NCBI GenBank assembly: GCA_963802905.1 | Contig: CAWDKH010000004.1 | Span: 248,001-312,000 of the forward strand | Origin: DASQFQ01 sp963802905 | GTDB lineage: Bacteria > Actinomycetota > Thermoleophilia > Solirubrobacterales > Solirubrobacteraceae | Length of the DNA stretch: 64,000 nucleotides | Reading direction: 5' to 3' | In this document: piece by piece, positions 26,022 through 34,129 of the stretch | Layout: the number at the start of each line of letters is the position of its first letter | How positions within the stretch are numbered: the first letter of the stretch is position 1 | The notes under the pieces: model-generated | Database searches by the model: none | What the model saw: the letters and a program-made list of their open reading frames with translations, nothing else | What the model was told of the DNA's origin: nothing | Program-made: the position numbers and the translations under genes

Positions 26022-26225
26022 CCCGGGAGGTCCGGCAGGTTGGGAAGGTTCGGCAGGTTCGGGAGCGGCCCCGGCAGGTCGGGCAGGTCCGGGAGGTCCG
26101 GGAGATCGGGCAGGTTCGGCGGGTTGGGCGGGCCGGGCAGCTGCGGCAGGTCCGGGAGGTCGGGCAGGTCCGGCAGCGGGCCGGGGAGGTCGGGCAGGTT
26201 CGGCAGGTCGGGCAGGTCGGGCGGC
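26018..26225. repeat. low-complexity codon repeat encoding PDLPNLP/PDLPGLP units
   Basis: About 200 bases of degenerate tandem units near GGTCCGGCAGGTTGGG on the plus strand encode the Pro-Leu-Asp/Asn tail of the pilin-like protein. The units drift in sequence but keep the codon register, as expected for selection on the peptide. Confidence 0.8.
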
Positions 26226-27274
26226 GTGATCAGCTCGATCGGGCTGCCGGCGTCGTTGTGCTCGATGACGTGATCCGCTTCGCCGGGCTGGTACTGGTAG
26301 GTCGCGTAAGCGGGGAAGTTGTCGCGGTCGTCATGGGTGATCGAGAGGTCGCCGTCCCCGTCGGGCTGGAACGTGAGGTCGCCGCTGATGGCCGGCACGG
26401 GAGAGACGCTGTTGCGCGACTCGTAGTCGAGGTGCACGCCGTCGCCATCGGCGCTGATGTTGTAGTTGTTGGTGACGTCGAGGTTGATCCCCTCGCCGGT
26501 CGCGTCGTTCTCCGAGTCGTTCTCGATCAGGCCCAGGTCGCCGTTGATCGAGATCGGCCGCGCCTCGTTGCAGAAGCCCGCGCCGGCGATGGACACCGTG
26601 CAGCTCTGGCTCTGCACGACCACGCCGCGCCCCGTCTCGCGGTCGATGATCACCGTCACGCGCGAATCGGTCTCCTCGAGGTCGGGGTTGCGCAGCGGGT
26701 TCTCGAAGTCGCGGCCGTCGCCCTCGAGCGGGCCGGCGTTCTCGCCCGGGATGAAGAGGTCCATGACGAGGATGCCCTGCCCCGGCGCGGGCGGGAGCTG
26801 GAAGTAGCGACGGTTGGTGTCGTCGTCGTCCGCCTGGATCGTGCCCTGCTCGACGAGGTCGGCGAAGGCCGCGGCGTCCGGGGTCACGAGCGCCGCGAGC
26901 GTCGCGCCGCGCGGGCCGGACTCGATCAGCGCGCGGTAGAACTCGAGCCGCTCGATCAGGTCGCGCGCCGCGTCGAGGTCGCCGCGGTCGATGGCGGCCT
27001 GCGCCTGCTGGGCGAGATCCTCGATCGCGCCGCCGTTCCCGTTGACCAGCGGCGCGAGCGCCGCGAGGCGGTTCTGCAGCTCGCTCGCGCTGTCGGTGCT
27101 GCTCGTGCCGGCGGTCGCGTCGCAGGTCTGGGCGATCTGGCAGATCGCCTTGCCGGCGTGATCGGCGATCCGCGTGCCGATGCCGCTGGCCACCAGCGCG
27201 CCGACGATGACGGCGACGAGCAGCAGCACGCCCATGTACTCCGCCGTCGTCTGTCCCCGCTGCTCGCGCACCAT
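26018..27274 (-). CDS. pilin-like (Flp/TadE type) surface protein with Pro-Leu-Asp repeat tail
   Basis: A 418-residue protein from ATG 27274. The N-terminus MVREQRGQTTAEYMGVLLLV resembles a Flp/TadE pilin: a prepilin-like Gly, QTTAEY, then one hydrophobic helix. Residues 60-330 form an acidic, strand-rich domain with PAPGQGILVMDLFIPGEN, DSRVTVIIDRETGRGVVVQS and repeated DGDG. The last 65-70 residues are a degenerate PDLPDLPNLP repeat. An ATG 36 bases further upstream also opens the frame. Unlike ordinary Flp pilins (about 60 residues) it is very long. No tad assembly genes are in the window. Anchoring or export by such a system is inferred. Confidence 0.6.
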   Translation of the reverse strand: MVREQRGQTTAEYMGVLLLVAVIVGALVASGIGTRIADHAGKAICQIAQTCDATAGTSSTDSASELQNRLAALAPLVNGNGGAIEDLAQQAQAAIDRGDLDAARDLIERLEFYRALIESGPRGATLAALVTPDAAAFADLVEQGTIQADDDDTNRRYFQLPPAPGQGILVMDLFIPGENAGPLEGDGRDFENPLRNPDLEETDSRVTVIIDRETGRGVVVQSQSCTVSIAGAGFCNEARPISINGDLGLIENDSENDATGEGINLDVTNNYNISADGDGVHLDYESRNSVSPVPAISGDLTFQPDGDGDLSITHDDRDNFPAYATYQYQPGEADHVIEHNDAGSPIELITPPDLPDLPNLPDLPGPLPDLPDLPDLPQLPGPPNPPNLPDLPDLPDLPDLPGPLPNLPNLPNLPDLPG

Positions 27275-27322
27275 GCCGGACAGGAGACCGGCTGGCGCGC
27301 CTCCCGCCAAGAGGCGGGGGCC

Positions 27323-27709
27323 TCAACCTGGGGCCGGGACCGGGTCCCGGCGGGGCACGGGACCCGGCGGGCGAACGGTGAGCGCGAACAGCACGCAGGC
27401 GACGTCGGTGGCCTGCACCTCGGGCACGTCCAGCGCGAGGTTGCCGATCGTCAGCCCGATCGCGAGCAGCGGGCACAACACCAGCGCCCACAGGCGGAAT
27501 CGCCCGTTCCGGCCCAGCAGGTAGAGCGCGCCCATGTAGAGCGGCCAGGCCAGCCACCCGAAGAGCACGAGCGTGAACACGTACTCGCCCGCCTCGATCG
27601 GGTCCTGTCCCGAGGCGCGTAGGCCCACCGCGCCGGCGAGCGCGACGACGACGAAGCCGGCCACCGCGCACGCGAGCGCGATGAGCAGGTTGACGCCGAC
27701 CCAGCGCAT
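27323..27709 (-). CDS. four-helix membrane protein, unknown
   Basis: A 128-residue protein with hydrophobic segments at about 4-29, 43-62, 69-88 and 95-112 (for example VGVNLLIALACAVAGFVVVA and RLWALVLCPLLAIGLTIGNL). The C-terminal tail is basic and Pro-rich. I recognise no family. A minus-strand TAGTCT lies 8 nt before its ATG. Confidence 0.6.
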   Translation of the reverse strand: MRWVGVNLLIALACAVAGFVVVALAGAVGLRASGQDPIEAGEYVFTLVLFGWLAWPLYMGALYLLGRNGRFRLWALVLCPLLAIGLTIGNLALDVPEVQATDVACVLFALTVRPPGPVPRRDPVPAPG

Positions 27710-27716
27710 CGGCCGC

Positions 27717-27726
27717 AGACTAGAGT
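27717..27726. promoter_or_regulatory. overlapping divergent -10 elements
   Basis: Within ten bases the minus strand reads TAGTCT (27722 to 27717, 8 nt before the ATG at 27709) and the plus strand reads TAGAGT (27721-27726, 11 nt before the ATG at 27737). Two RNA polymerases could not occupy both at once. Confidence 0.45.
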
Positions 27727-27736
27727 GCGGTGCTCG

Positions 27737-28537
27737 ATGGCGCTGGGCATCATCACCGGCTCAGGGACGTACTCGCTCCCCGGCTTCGAGGGCACGGGGC
27801 CGGAGCCGGTGGCCACCGTGTGGGGCGACGCGTTCGTCTCGCGCGGCACGTTCGCGGGCGTCGAGGTGCTCCACATCTCGCGCCACGAGGAGGGTCACCT
27901 GCGGCTCTCCAACCACGTCACGCACCTGGCCAACCTCGCGGCACTGAAGCAGCTCGGCGCGAGCGGGGTGCTGGCGGTCACGGTGTGCGGCGCCGTCGAC
28001 CCGGGCGTCGAGCTCGGCACGCTGATCTGCTTCGACGACCTGCACTTCCTCGCCAACCGGCTGCCCGACGGCTCGCTGTGCACGTTCCACCAGGAGGCCG
28101 GTCACCACGGGCGCGGCCACTGGATCTACGAGGACCCGTACTCCCCGGCGCTGCGCTCGGCGCTGCTGGCGGGCGCCGCCGAGGCCGGGCTGACGATGCG
28201 CGACGGCGGCTGTTACGGCCACGTCGACGGGCCGCGCTTCAACACCAAGGCGGAGATCCGCGGGCTGGCGGCGGCCGGCGTGACCGCGGTCTCCCAGACG
28301 GCGGGCCCGGAGACCGTGCTCGCGGGCGAGGCCGAGCTGCCGTTCGCCCTGATCGGCTACGCGACCGATTACGCCAACGGCGTGCAGCCGGAGGCGACCC
28401 CGGTCGAGCGGCTGATCGAGCTGATCGCGGCGAGCACCGACAGCTTCGCGCGCGTGCTGGCGGCCGCGGTGCCGCATGTGGAGGAGGCCGCGCTCGCCCC
28501 CTCCGGAATCGTCTATCGATTCCACCGCTCCGGCTGA
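27737..28537 (+). CDS. purine nucleoside phosphorylase/MTAP family protein
   Basis: A 266-residue protein. GIITGSGTYSLPGFEG is the N-terminal phosphate-binding Gly-Ser-Gly loop, and LHISRHEEGHLRLSNHVTHL has the RH motif and NHV that bind phosphate and substrate. DGGCYGHVDGPRFNTKAEIR and GVTAVSQTAGPETVLAGEAE cover the base-binding part (normally Met-Ser-, here Val-Ser-Gln-Thr). The family cleaves methylthioadenosine or purine nucleosides with phosphate. The best fit is MTAP-like, but specificity cannot be called. Confidence 0.8.
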   Translation: MALGIITGSGTYSLPGFEGTGPEPVATVWGDAFVSRGTFAGVEVLHISRHEEGHLRLSNHVTHLANLAALKQLGASGVLAVTVCGAVDPGVELGTLICFDDLHFLANRLPDGSLCTFHQEAGHHGRGHWIYEDPYSPALRSALLAGAAEAGLTMRDGGCYGHVDGPRFNTKAEIRGLAAAGVTAVSQTAGPETVLAGEAELPFALIGYATDYANGVQPEATPVERLIELIAASTDSFARVLAAAVPHVEEAALAPSGIVYRFHRSG

Positions 28538-28580
28538 CCCGCGTCGCCAGCTTGTGACACTCGGGCCGGGAGGCGTCGGC

Positions 28581-28586
28581 TACGTT
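28581..28586 (+). promoter_or_regulatory. -10 hexamer TACGTT for the aminotransferase gene
   Basis: TACGTT ends 7 nt before the ATG at 28593, the canonical distance from -10 to transcription start, so a leaderless mRNA is predicted. Confidence 0.45.
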
Positions 28587-28592
28587 GGACCG

Positions 28593-29879
28593 ATGCCTTC
28601 CACAGACTCACATTTCTGGCATCCGTTCGCGGACATGCACGCGACCCGCTCGGCCGAGTTCACGCTCGTCAGCGGCGACGGCGTCCATGTGACCGATGAG
28701 GAGGGCCGGCGATACCTCGACGGCACCGCCAGCCTGTGGAACGTCAACGTGGGCCACGGCCGCACGGAGCTCGCCGACGCGGCCGCCGCGCAGATGCGCG
28801 AGCTCGCGACCTACGGCGCGTTCGGCGCGTTCAACAACAAGCCCGCGCGCGAGCTGACCGACCGGCTCGCCGCGCTCGCGCCCGTCGACGGCGCGCGCAT
28901 CTTCCTCACCAGCGGCGGCGGCGACTCGATCGACACCGCGGCGAAGCTGGCGCGCCGCTACTTCGCGGCGATCGGCCAGCCCGAGCGCGTGCACCTGATC
29001 TCGCGCTCGCAGGGCTACCACGGCACGCACGGGCTCGGGACGAGCATCGGCGGCATCGCCGCCAACCGCACCGACGTCGGCCCGCTCGACCCCAACGCGT
29101 CCCAGGTCCCGCACGACTCGCTCGAGGCGCTGGAGGCCGAGATCGAGCGCGTCGGCGCCGACCGCGTGGCCGCCGTGTTCGTCGAGCCGGTGATCGGCGC
29201 CGGCGGCGTGCATCAGCCGCGCGAGGGCTACATCGAGGGCCTCGACGCGCTGTGCAAGCGCACCGGCGTCCTGCACGTGGTCGACGCGGTGATCGCCGGC
29301 TTCGGGCGGCTCGGCGAGTGGTTCGGGCCGGAGCGCTGGGGCATCCGCCCGGACATGATCACGTTCGCGAAGGGCGTCACCAGCGGCTACCTGCCGCTCG
29401 GCGGCGTCGTCATCAGCGGCACGATCGCGGCCCCGTTCTGGGACGAGCCGAACCCGCCGTGGTTCCGCCACGGGCCGACCTACGCGGGGCACCCGACGTG
29501 CTGCGCGGTCGCGCTCGCGAACCTCGACATCATCGAGCGCGAGGGCCTGCTCGCCCGCGGGCTCGAGCTGCAGGACGAGATCGCTGCAGCGCTGCGGCCG
29601 TTCGAGTCGCACGCGCTGGTCGGCGAGGTGCGGGCCGGCACGGGCGCGCTCGGCGCCGTCGCGCTGAGCGGCGAGGCGCTGGTGCGCGAGCCGAAGGCGC
29701 CGCAACGCGTGTTCGCCCACGCCCGCGACCGCGGCGTGCTGGTGCGCCCGCTGGGCGACGGCGTGGCGATCTCGCCGCCGCTGATCGCGACGCGCGAGGA
29801 CGTGGAGACCGCGGCGAACGCGATCTCCGGCGCCCTCGACGCCGTCGCGAGCGAGCTCGGCGTGACCGCCGCGGCCTAG
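28593..29879 (+). CDS. class III PLP-dependent aminotransferase
   Basis: A 428-residue omega-type aminotransferase. The N-terminus DSHFWHPFADM is typical of the beta-alanine or diamine transaminase branch. RIFLTSGGGDSIDTAAKLAR and SQGYHGTHGLGTSIGGI form the cofactor phosphate site. MITFAKGVTSGYLPLGGVVI carries the PLP lysine, and LHVVDAVIAGFGRLGEWFG holds the Asp that pairs with the pyridine nitrogen. The residue after that Asp is Ala, whereas most relatives have Glu. The amino donor is unknown. Its TAG stop overlaps the convergent TolB-like gene in a CTAG. Confidence 0.85.
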   Translation: MPSTDSHFWHPFADMHATRSAEFTLVSGDGVHVTDEEGRRYLDGTASLWNVNVGHGRTELADAAAAQMRELATYGAFGAFNNKPARELTDRLAALAPVDGARIFLTSGGGDSIDTAAKLARRYFAAIGQPERVHLISRSQGYHGTHGLGTSIGGIAANRTDVGPLDPNASQVPHDSLEALEAEIERVGADRVAAVFVEPVIGAGGVHQPREGYIEGLDALCKRTGVLHVVDAVIAGFGRLGEWFGPERWGIRPDMITFAKGVTSGYLPLGGVVISGTIAAPFWDEPNPPWFRHGPTYAGHPTCCAVALANLDIIEREGLLARGLELQDEIAAALRPFESHALVGEVRAGTGALGAVALSGEALVREPKAPQRVFAHARDRGVLVRPLGDGVAISPPLIATREDVETAANAISGALDAVASELGVTAAA

Positions 29880-31009
29880 CCGGCGAGGAAGGTCACGAGC
29901 TTCCGGTGGCGGGCGAGGATCACCCTCGTCACGCCGCCGAAGTCCTCGGCCTCGACGTCCCAGCGACGCAGCCTCCGGCCGTCCGCCCAGCGGGCGGCGA
30001 GGCGGCGCGCCTTGTGGCAGCTCATCCTGCTCGCGCGCACGTCGCCGCAGCGGCGGTCGGTGTCCGGCGCCGGGATCGGCTGCCAGTCGGGCGACTCGTC
30101 GCGCGCGACGTGAGTCCGTGAGCGTGGCGCAGGTGCACGCCCGTAGGCGCGTCATGACGTGGATGTCGACGTGGTTGTTGTCGAGGCCGCTCGAGTAGGC
30201 GAGCATCGTGCCGTCGGGTGACCACGCAGGGCCTTCGTCGTGAAGCGCGTTGGAGGTCAGCTGGACGGGGTTGCGCACCGTCGGCGTTCATCACCCAGAT
30301 CTCCTCGTCGCCCTCCGGGTTGCCGGTCCCGATCTTGGCGTTGGACTCGAACGCGATCTGCGTGCCGTCCGGCGACCACGCGGGAGCCGAGTCGAAGGCG
30401 CCCGGGCACGTCGAACAGGATCCGCAGGTCGCTGCCGTCGGCGGCCATCGACTCGACCGCGCGGTCGGTGTCGCCGCGCGGCGACTTCACGGACGCGAAC
30501 AGGAAGCGGCTCGCGTCGGGCGAGATCGACGGATAGAACTGATGCGCCGGCGGGTCGAACAGCAGCGCCTGGTTCTTGCCGTCGGTGTCCATCGTCCACA
30601 GGCTCGAGACGCCGGGCGCGCTGCGCCGGAACAGCAGGCGGCTGCGGTCCGGCCACCAGGTCGGCTGGCTCGAGGCCTGCCCCTCCGGCGAGACCGTGAG
30701 CCGCGTGTGGTCCTTGCCGGCTGCCGTCATGCGCGAGACCTCGAAGTTCGAGGTCTGCCCGGGCTTGCGGATGCGGTACGCGATATCGCGTCCGTCAGGC
30801 GCCCAGTCCGACTGCGCGTCGTCCTCGGGGTTGGTGGTCAGCTTCCGCAGGTCCGACCCGTCGTGGTTGATGCTGAAGATGTCCCCGGTAGTGCCCCCAT
30901 CGCGGAAGCTCGAGAACGCGATGCGGCCGTTGAAGACGTCCGCCTGCGCGGCCGCCGGCGCGGCCAGGATGGTGCCCGCCGCGAGCGCGGCGAGTGCGCG
31001 AGACCTCAT
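29876..31009 (-). CDS. TolB-like beta-propeller, secreted (at least three frameshifts in this sequence)
   Basis: The protein starts MRSRALAALAAGTILAAPAA (signal peptide) and then shows repeated WD40-like/PD40 units: GRIAFSSFRDGGTTGDIFSI, DWAPDGRDIAYRIRKPGQTS, PSISPDASRFLFASVKSPRG. Continuation needs frame changes near 30402 (VPG to AFDSAPAWSPDG), 30275 (NADGA to NPVQLTSNALHDEGPAWSPD) and between 30100 and 30150. The last part is DESPDWQPIPAPDTD then a basic end VILARHRKLVTFLAG. The blades fit the TolB-like six-bladed periplasmic or cell-surface propeller. Each break is one extra base, so I take it as an intact gene in a miscalled consensus. Confidence 0.7.
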
Positions 31010-31012
31010 GGC

Positions 31013-31027
31013 AACCCCCTCGGGGTT
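31013..31027. terminator. small hairpin upstream of the TolB-like gene
   Basis: A 6-bp stem (AACCCC with GGGGTT) around a 3-base loop sits four bases upstream of the TolB-like start codon and after the glutaredoxin-like gene stop at 31080. It could end the upstream transcript or fold in the leader. Confidence 0.3.
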
Positions 31028-31079
31028 TGGAGAATGGAACTACTTCAAGGAACGGGTCCGGTGAGGAGGGGTTGCGCGG

Positions 31080-31346
31080 TTAGGCGCCAAGTTCGCCCGA
31101 GGCGATCCGCGCGGCCATCTCCTTGGACTCCGCGCGGTAGGCCGTGCCGTCGGGCAGCTCGATCACCGGGTAGAGCCGCTGGCCGCTGAGGCGCTCGAGG
31201 TCGTCGCGCTTGCCGCGACGCAGCGGGCCGAGGACGACCTCGTACTCGATCCCTTGCTCGTCGAGCGCCTTCTGCACCTTCCAACACGGGTGCGCGCCGA
31301 TCTTCACGAACGTATTCGGGCAGCGGTGGAGCTTCACGGGGGCCAT
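31080..31346 (-). CDS. glutaredoxin/GST N-terminal-like thioredoxin-fold protein
   Basis: An 88-residue protein of one thioredoxin-like domain: VKLHRCPNTFVKIGAHPCWK, then VQKALDEQGIEYEVVLGPLR, then RLYPVIELPDGTAYRAESKE. The cis-Pro motif (YPVIELPDG) and the final helix match the GST N-terminal/glutaredoxin fold. The nucleophile could be the Cys in HPCWK, with no resolving Cys two residues away, so a monothiol mechanism or a non-redox role is likely. The probable partner is unknown. Confidence 0.7.
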   Translation of the reverse strand: MAPVKLHRCPNTFVKIGAHPCWKVQKALDEQGIEYEVVLGPLRRGKRDDLERLSGQRLYPVIELPDGTAYRAESKEMAARIASGELGA

Positions 31347-31352
31347 GCCCCG

Positions 31353-31358
31353 ACCGTA
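31353..31358 (-). promoter_or_regulatory. -10 hexamer TACGGT for the glutaredoxin-like gene
   Basis: On the minus strand TACGGT ends 7 nt before the ATG starting at 31346, in the gap between the S55-like gene stop and this ATG. A leaderless transcript is predicted. Confidence 0.45.
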
Positions 31359-31364
31359 CTCGAG

Positions 31365-33113
31365 TCAGCGCCGCTTGCGCACGACCCGCACGGCGGTCGA
31401 CGCGCGGCCGGAGATGCGCAGGTCCGGGTCGCGGTAGGCCTTCGTCCGGATGTCGCCGACGCGCAGGCGCACGCCGTCGTAGCGCTCGAGGTCGCGGATG
31501 CGGCCGGCGAGTCCGTCGATCGTGCGCGCGCCCTCGCGGCCGGAGGAGTCGCCCTCCTCGTCGCCGCCGATGATGATCGTGTCGACGAGCGCGCCGAACA
31601 GGTCGGAGTCGGGATCGTCGACGTCGCGGCCGACGAACGTCAGGTGCCGGCGGCCGCGGTGCAGCCCGCTCGGGATCCGCAGGCGGAACGTGCGCGTGAT
31701 CTTCGGCCCGCGGACGACCTGCAGGTGCAAGCGGGCGCGGACGCGGCGGCCGGGGCGGACGCGGCGCGGCAGCTCGACGCGGCGCAGGTAGGCCTGGCGC
31801 AGACCGCGGCGGAGCGTCACGCGCGCGGCGAACTCGGTGACGTGGAGCGCGCGCGGCTTGAAGTTGTCGAGCTCGGTCAGCGCGGACAGCGCGTCCGAGG
31901 CGCCGCCGGCGGCGACGATGTTCGCGCCCGCCTCGGGGTCGGACGGCGCGATCGCCGAGACGTAGCGGTTGCAGAGCCGCAGCGGCTTCTTGCGCTCGCG
32001 GAGCGTGATCTGGATGCAGACCGTGCCGCTCAGCTTGCCGGGCGCGCTGCGCAGGATCGCCGAGGCGCTCTGCGCGAGCGCGAGCGGGGCGACGAAGCTG
32101 AGCGCGGAGCCGCCCGTGGGGGTGCCGGCGTCGGTCTCGTCGACGACGCGCGCGCCGAGCGTCGAGCGCTCGCCGGTGTCCTCGTCGTGGCTGAAGATGC
32201 GCACGGGGACGGTTGGCGGTGTGGCCCCGGCGCGGCCGACGACGGCGGCGGCCGCGTCGTTGGAGATCGTGCCGAGGTTGTGGCCGACGGCGGCGAGCTT
32301 GTAGGTGGAGCCGGTGTCGTCGCCCGCGTTCGGGTTCGAGATCACGGTGTAGACGTAGGCGTCCTGGAGCAGCAGCGCGCGCAGCCCGGAGTTCTCGAAC
32401 GGGTGGCCGAAGCCCCACACGCGATTGCCGTCGACGTAGGCGACGGTGCCGACCGCGCCGACCGCGAGGTCGCCCGACGAGTAGCCGACGCTCATCGCCG
32501 AGCCGGGGCGCGGCGGGGCGGCGGGGAAGGGGCTGAGCGGCATCGCCGGCGCCGCGAGCACCTGGCGCTGCGCCTTCGCGCCCGCCTCGGTGAGCTTGCG
32601 CGCGAGCCCGCGGTTGAGGCCGGAGACCGTCAGCGGCTCGGCCAGCGGCAGCACGCGGCCGATCCGCGCGCGGCGGGCCGAGCGGCGCGCGATCGGCTTG
32701 CCGCGCGGCGCGTCGGGCGGGTTGCTGAGGATCTCCTCGATCGGCGTCGCCAGCACGGTCTTGCCGCCGTACTCGCCGATCGCCTCGGAGATCGCGCCGG
32801 CGTTGCGTCCGCCGCAGTAGATCGGCGAGCCCGAGAAGCCTGGGCCGACGCCGGTCTGGTCGACCGCCGGGCCGGACACGCGCACGAGGATCCGCGGGCC
32901 GTCGTTGGCCGACGCGTCGCCGGAGACGACGTCGACGATCTCGACGTCGAACGCGCTGATCTGCGTGCCCTGGATCACCGAGTAGCCGGTGCACTGCATG
33001 CCGGGCCGGAGCTCCGAGAGCGGCATGATCGGGTCGCCGGCTCGCGCGCTCGCGGGCGTCAGGCCCACGACGATGGCCGCTGCGCAGACAGCGGCGAGGT
33101 GACGTGCATCCAT
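31365..33113 (-). CDS. secreted SpoIVB-like (peptidase S55 family) protein
   Basis: A 582-residue protein from ATG 33113 with a signal peptide (LAAVCAAAIVVGLTPASARA). The N-terminal domain reads ELRPGMQCTGYSVIQGTQIS and GVGPGFSGSPIYCGGRNAGA, where GFSGSP carries the candidate nucleophile Ser of S55/SpoIVB-type peptidases. GYSSGDLAVGAVGTVAYVDG and GNRVWGFGHPFENSGL (with a candidate catalytic His) follow. The C-terminal 200 residues are a basic, strand-rich extension without known motifs. In endospore formers SpoIVB is a developmental signalling protease; nothing suggests sporulation here. A minus-strand TACTCT at 33123-33128 lies 10 nt before the ATG. Confidence 0.75.
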   Translation of the reverse strand: MDARHLAAVCAAAIVVGLTPASARAGDPIMPLSELRPGMQCTGYSVIQGTQISAFDVEIVDVVSGDASANDGPRILVRVSGPAVDQTGVGPGFSGSPIYCGGRNAGAISEAIGEYGGKTVLATPIEEILSNPPDAPRGKPIARRSARRARIGRVLPLAEPLTVSGLNRGLARKLTEAGAKAQRQVLAAPAMPLSPFPAAPPRPGSAMSVGYSSGDLAVGAVGTVAYVDGNRVWGFGHPFENSGLRALLLQDAYVYTVISNPNAGDDTGSTYKLAAVGHNLGTISNDAAAAVVGRAGATPPTVPVRIFSHDEDTGERSTLGARVVDETDAGTPTGGSALSFVAPLALAQSASAILRSAPGKLSGTVCIQITLRERKKPLRLCNRYVSAIAPSDPEAGANIVAAGGASDALSALTELDNFKPRALHVTEFAARVTLRRGLRQAYLRRVELPRRVRPGRRVRARLHLQVVRGPKITRTFRLRIPSGLHRGRRHLTFVGRDVDDPDSDLFGALVDTIIIGGDEEGDSSGREGARTIDGLAGRIRDLERYDGVRLRVGDIRTKAYRDPDLRISGRASTAVRVVRKRR

Positions 33114-33151
33114 GCGCGCGCCAGAGTAGCGCCAGAATTCGGTCACGTGGG

Positions 33152-33661
33152 TCACTCCACCGCGGCGAATGCCTGGGCGTAGGTGACGACGCCGCGAGCG
33201 GCGGGCTCGTAGGCGGGCAGCGGGAGCACCATCCACGCCTCGGGCGGGACCGTCCACGGCGCCTCGACGCCGTACCCCGCCGCGGGCTCGAAGCCGAAGC
33301 GCGGGTAGTACTCCGGGTGGCCGAGCACCACCACGAGCGGGAAGTCCGTCTCGGCCGCTTTGCGCACTGCGCTCTCGACGAGCCGCGAGCCGACCCCGGC
33401 GCGCTGGCGCTCGGGGAGCACGGCCATCGGCGCGAGCGCGAGCACCTCGTGCCCCGACGCGAGTCGCGCTCGGCTGAAGAAGATGTGGCCGACGACCGCG
33501 TCGCCGTCGATGGCCACCAGGCACAGCTCCGGCACGTGCGCAGCGTCCGCGCGCAGCGCATCGACGAGCGCGCCCTCGGGCGAGCCGTCACCGAACGCCC
33601 GCTCGTTCACGGCGCGGGCAGCATCGTAATCCTCAGGGCGCTCTGAGCGGACAATGACCAT
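33152..33661 (-). CDS. GNAT-family N-acetyltransferase
   Basis: A 169-residue protein starting MVIVRSERPEDYDAARAVNE. The acetyl-CoA binding motif A is LAPMAVLPERQRAGVGSRLV and motif B is VVLGHPEYYPRFGFEPAAGY, the subgroup with GHPEYYPRFGF known from putative small-molecule or protein acetyltransferases. The C-terminus WMVLPLPAYEPAARGVVTYA is typical of the same subgroup. Its start codon overlaps the -10 of the divergent gene at 33673. The substrate is unknown. Confidence 0.85.
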   Translation of the reverse strand: MVIVRSERPEDYDAARAVNERAFGDGSPEGALVDALRADAAHVPELCLVAIDGDAVVGHIFFSRARLASGHEVLALAPMAVLPERQRAGVGSRLVESAVRKAAETDFPLVVVLGHPEYYPRFGFEPAAGYGVEAPWTVPPEAWMVLPLPAYEPAARGVVTYAQAFAAVE

Positions 33662-33666
33662 AAACT
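33661..33666 (+). promoter_or_regulatory. -10 hexamer TAAACT, predicted leaderless SnoaL gene
   Basis: TAAACT ends exactly 7 nt before the ATG at 33673. Its first base is also part of the divergent GNAT start codon, so transcription of one gene and translation initiation of the other share this site. Confidence 0.5.
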
Positions 33667-33672
33667 CGCTCC

Positions 33673-34035
33673 ATGGTGACGACCGAGCAGGTGCGGCGGT
33701 GGCTCGACGCGTACGTGGACGCCTGGCGCAGCTACGACCGCGACGCGATCCGCGCGCTGTTCTCCGACGACGTCGCCTACTCCTACCACCCCTACGACGA
33801 GCCGATCCGCGGCGCCGAGGCCGTCGCCGACTCGTGGCTCGAGAACCAGGACGAGCCCGGCTCGTGGGAAGCCTCCTACGAGCCAACGCTGATCGCCGGC
33901 AACGAGGTCATCGTCACGGGCGAGTCGCGCTACACCGACGGCGAGGTGTTCTCGAACCTCTGGCAGGTCGAGTTCGCCGACGACGGGCGCTGCAGTCGCT
34001 TCGTCGAGTGGTTCGTCTTGCACCCGCAGGACTGA
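33673..34035 (+). CDS. SnoaL/NTF2-like protein
   Basis: A 120-residue protein of the SnoaL-like/NTF2 fold: VRRWLDAYVDAWRSYDRDAI, ALFSDDVAYSYHPYDEPIRG, EVIVTGESRYTDGEVFSNLW and an ending with FVEWFVLHPQD. Such proteins may be isomerases, hydrolases or inactive binders. The ligand is unknown. Resemblance to the 11189-11569 protein is limited to the fold. Confidence 0.75.
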   Translation: MVTTEQVRRWLDAYVDAWRSYDRDAIRALFSDDVAYSYHPYDEPIRGAEAVADSWLENQDEPGSWEASYEPTLIAGNEVIVTGESRYTDGEVFSNLWQVEFADDGRCSRFVEWFVLHPQD

Positions 34036-34052
34036 CGGCTCGTTGCTTGTCA

Positions 34053-34123
34053 TTGGGGGGCAGGGATTCGAACCCCGATACCCGGCACCAAAAACCGGTG
34101 TCTTGCCATTAGACGACCCCCCA
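34053..34123 (-). tRNA. tRNA-Gln (anticodon TTG)
   Basis: The minus strand folds as a cloverleaf of 71 bases. The acceptor stem TGGGGGG pairs with CCCCCCA, the anticodon loop carries TTG within CGGTTTTTGGTGCCG, and the T arm is CGGGG-TTCGAAT-CCCTG. The discriminator is A, and CCA is not encoded. It stands between a SnoaL gene and glmU, divergent from glmU. Confidence 0.95.
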
Positions 34124-34129
34124 AGGGCG

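Noticed and set aside
26018..26225. CRISPR array or tandem DNA repeat
   Set aside because: The units are degenerate, short, in register with codons and lie inside an open reading frame, so they are a peptide repeat.
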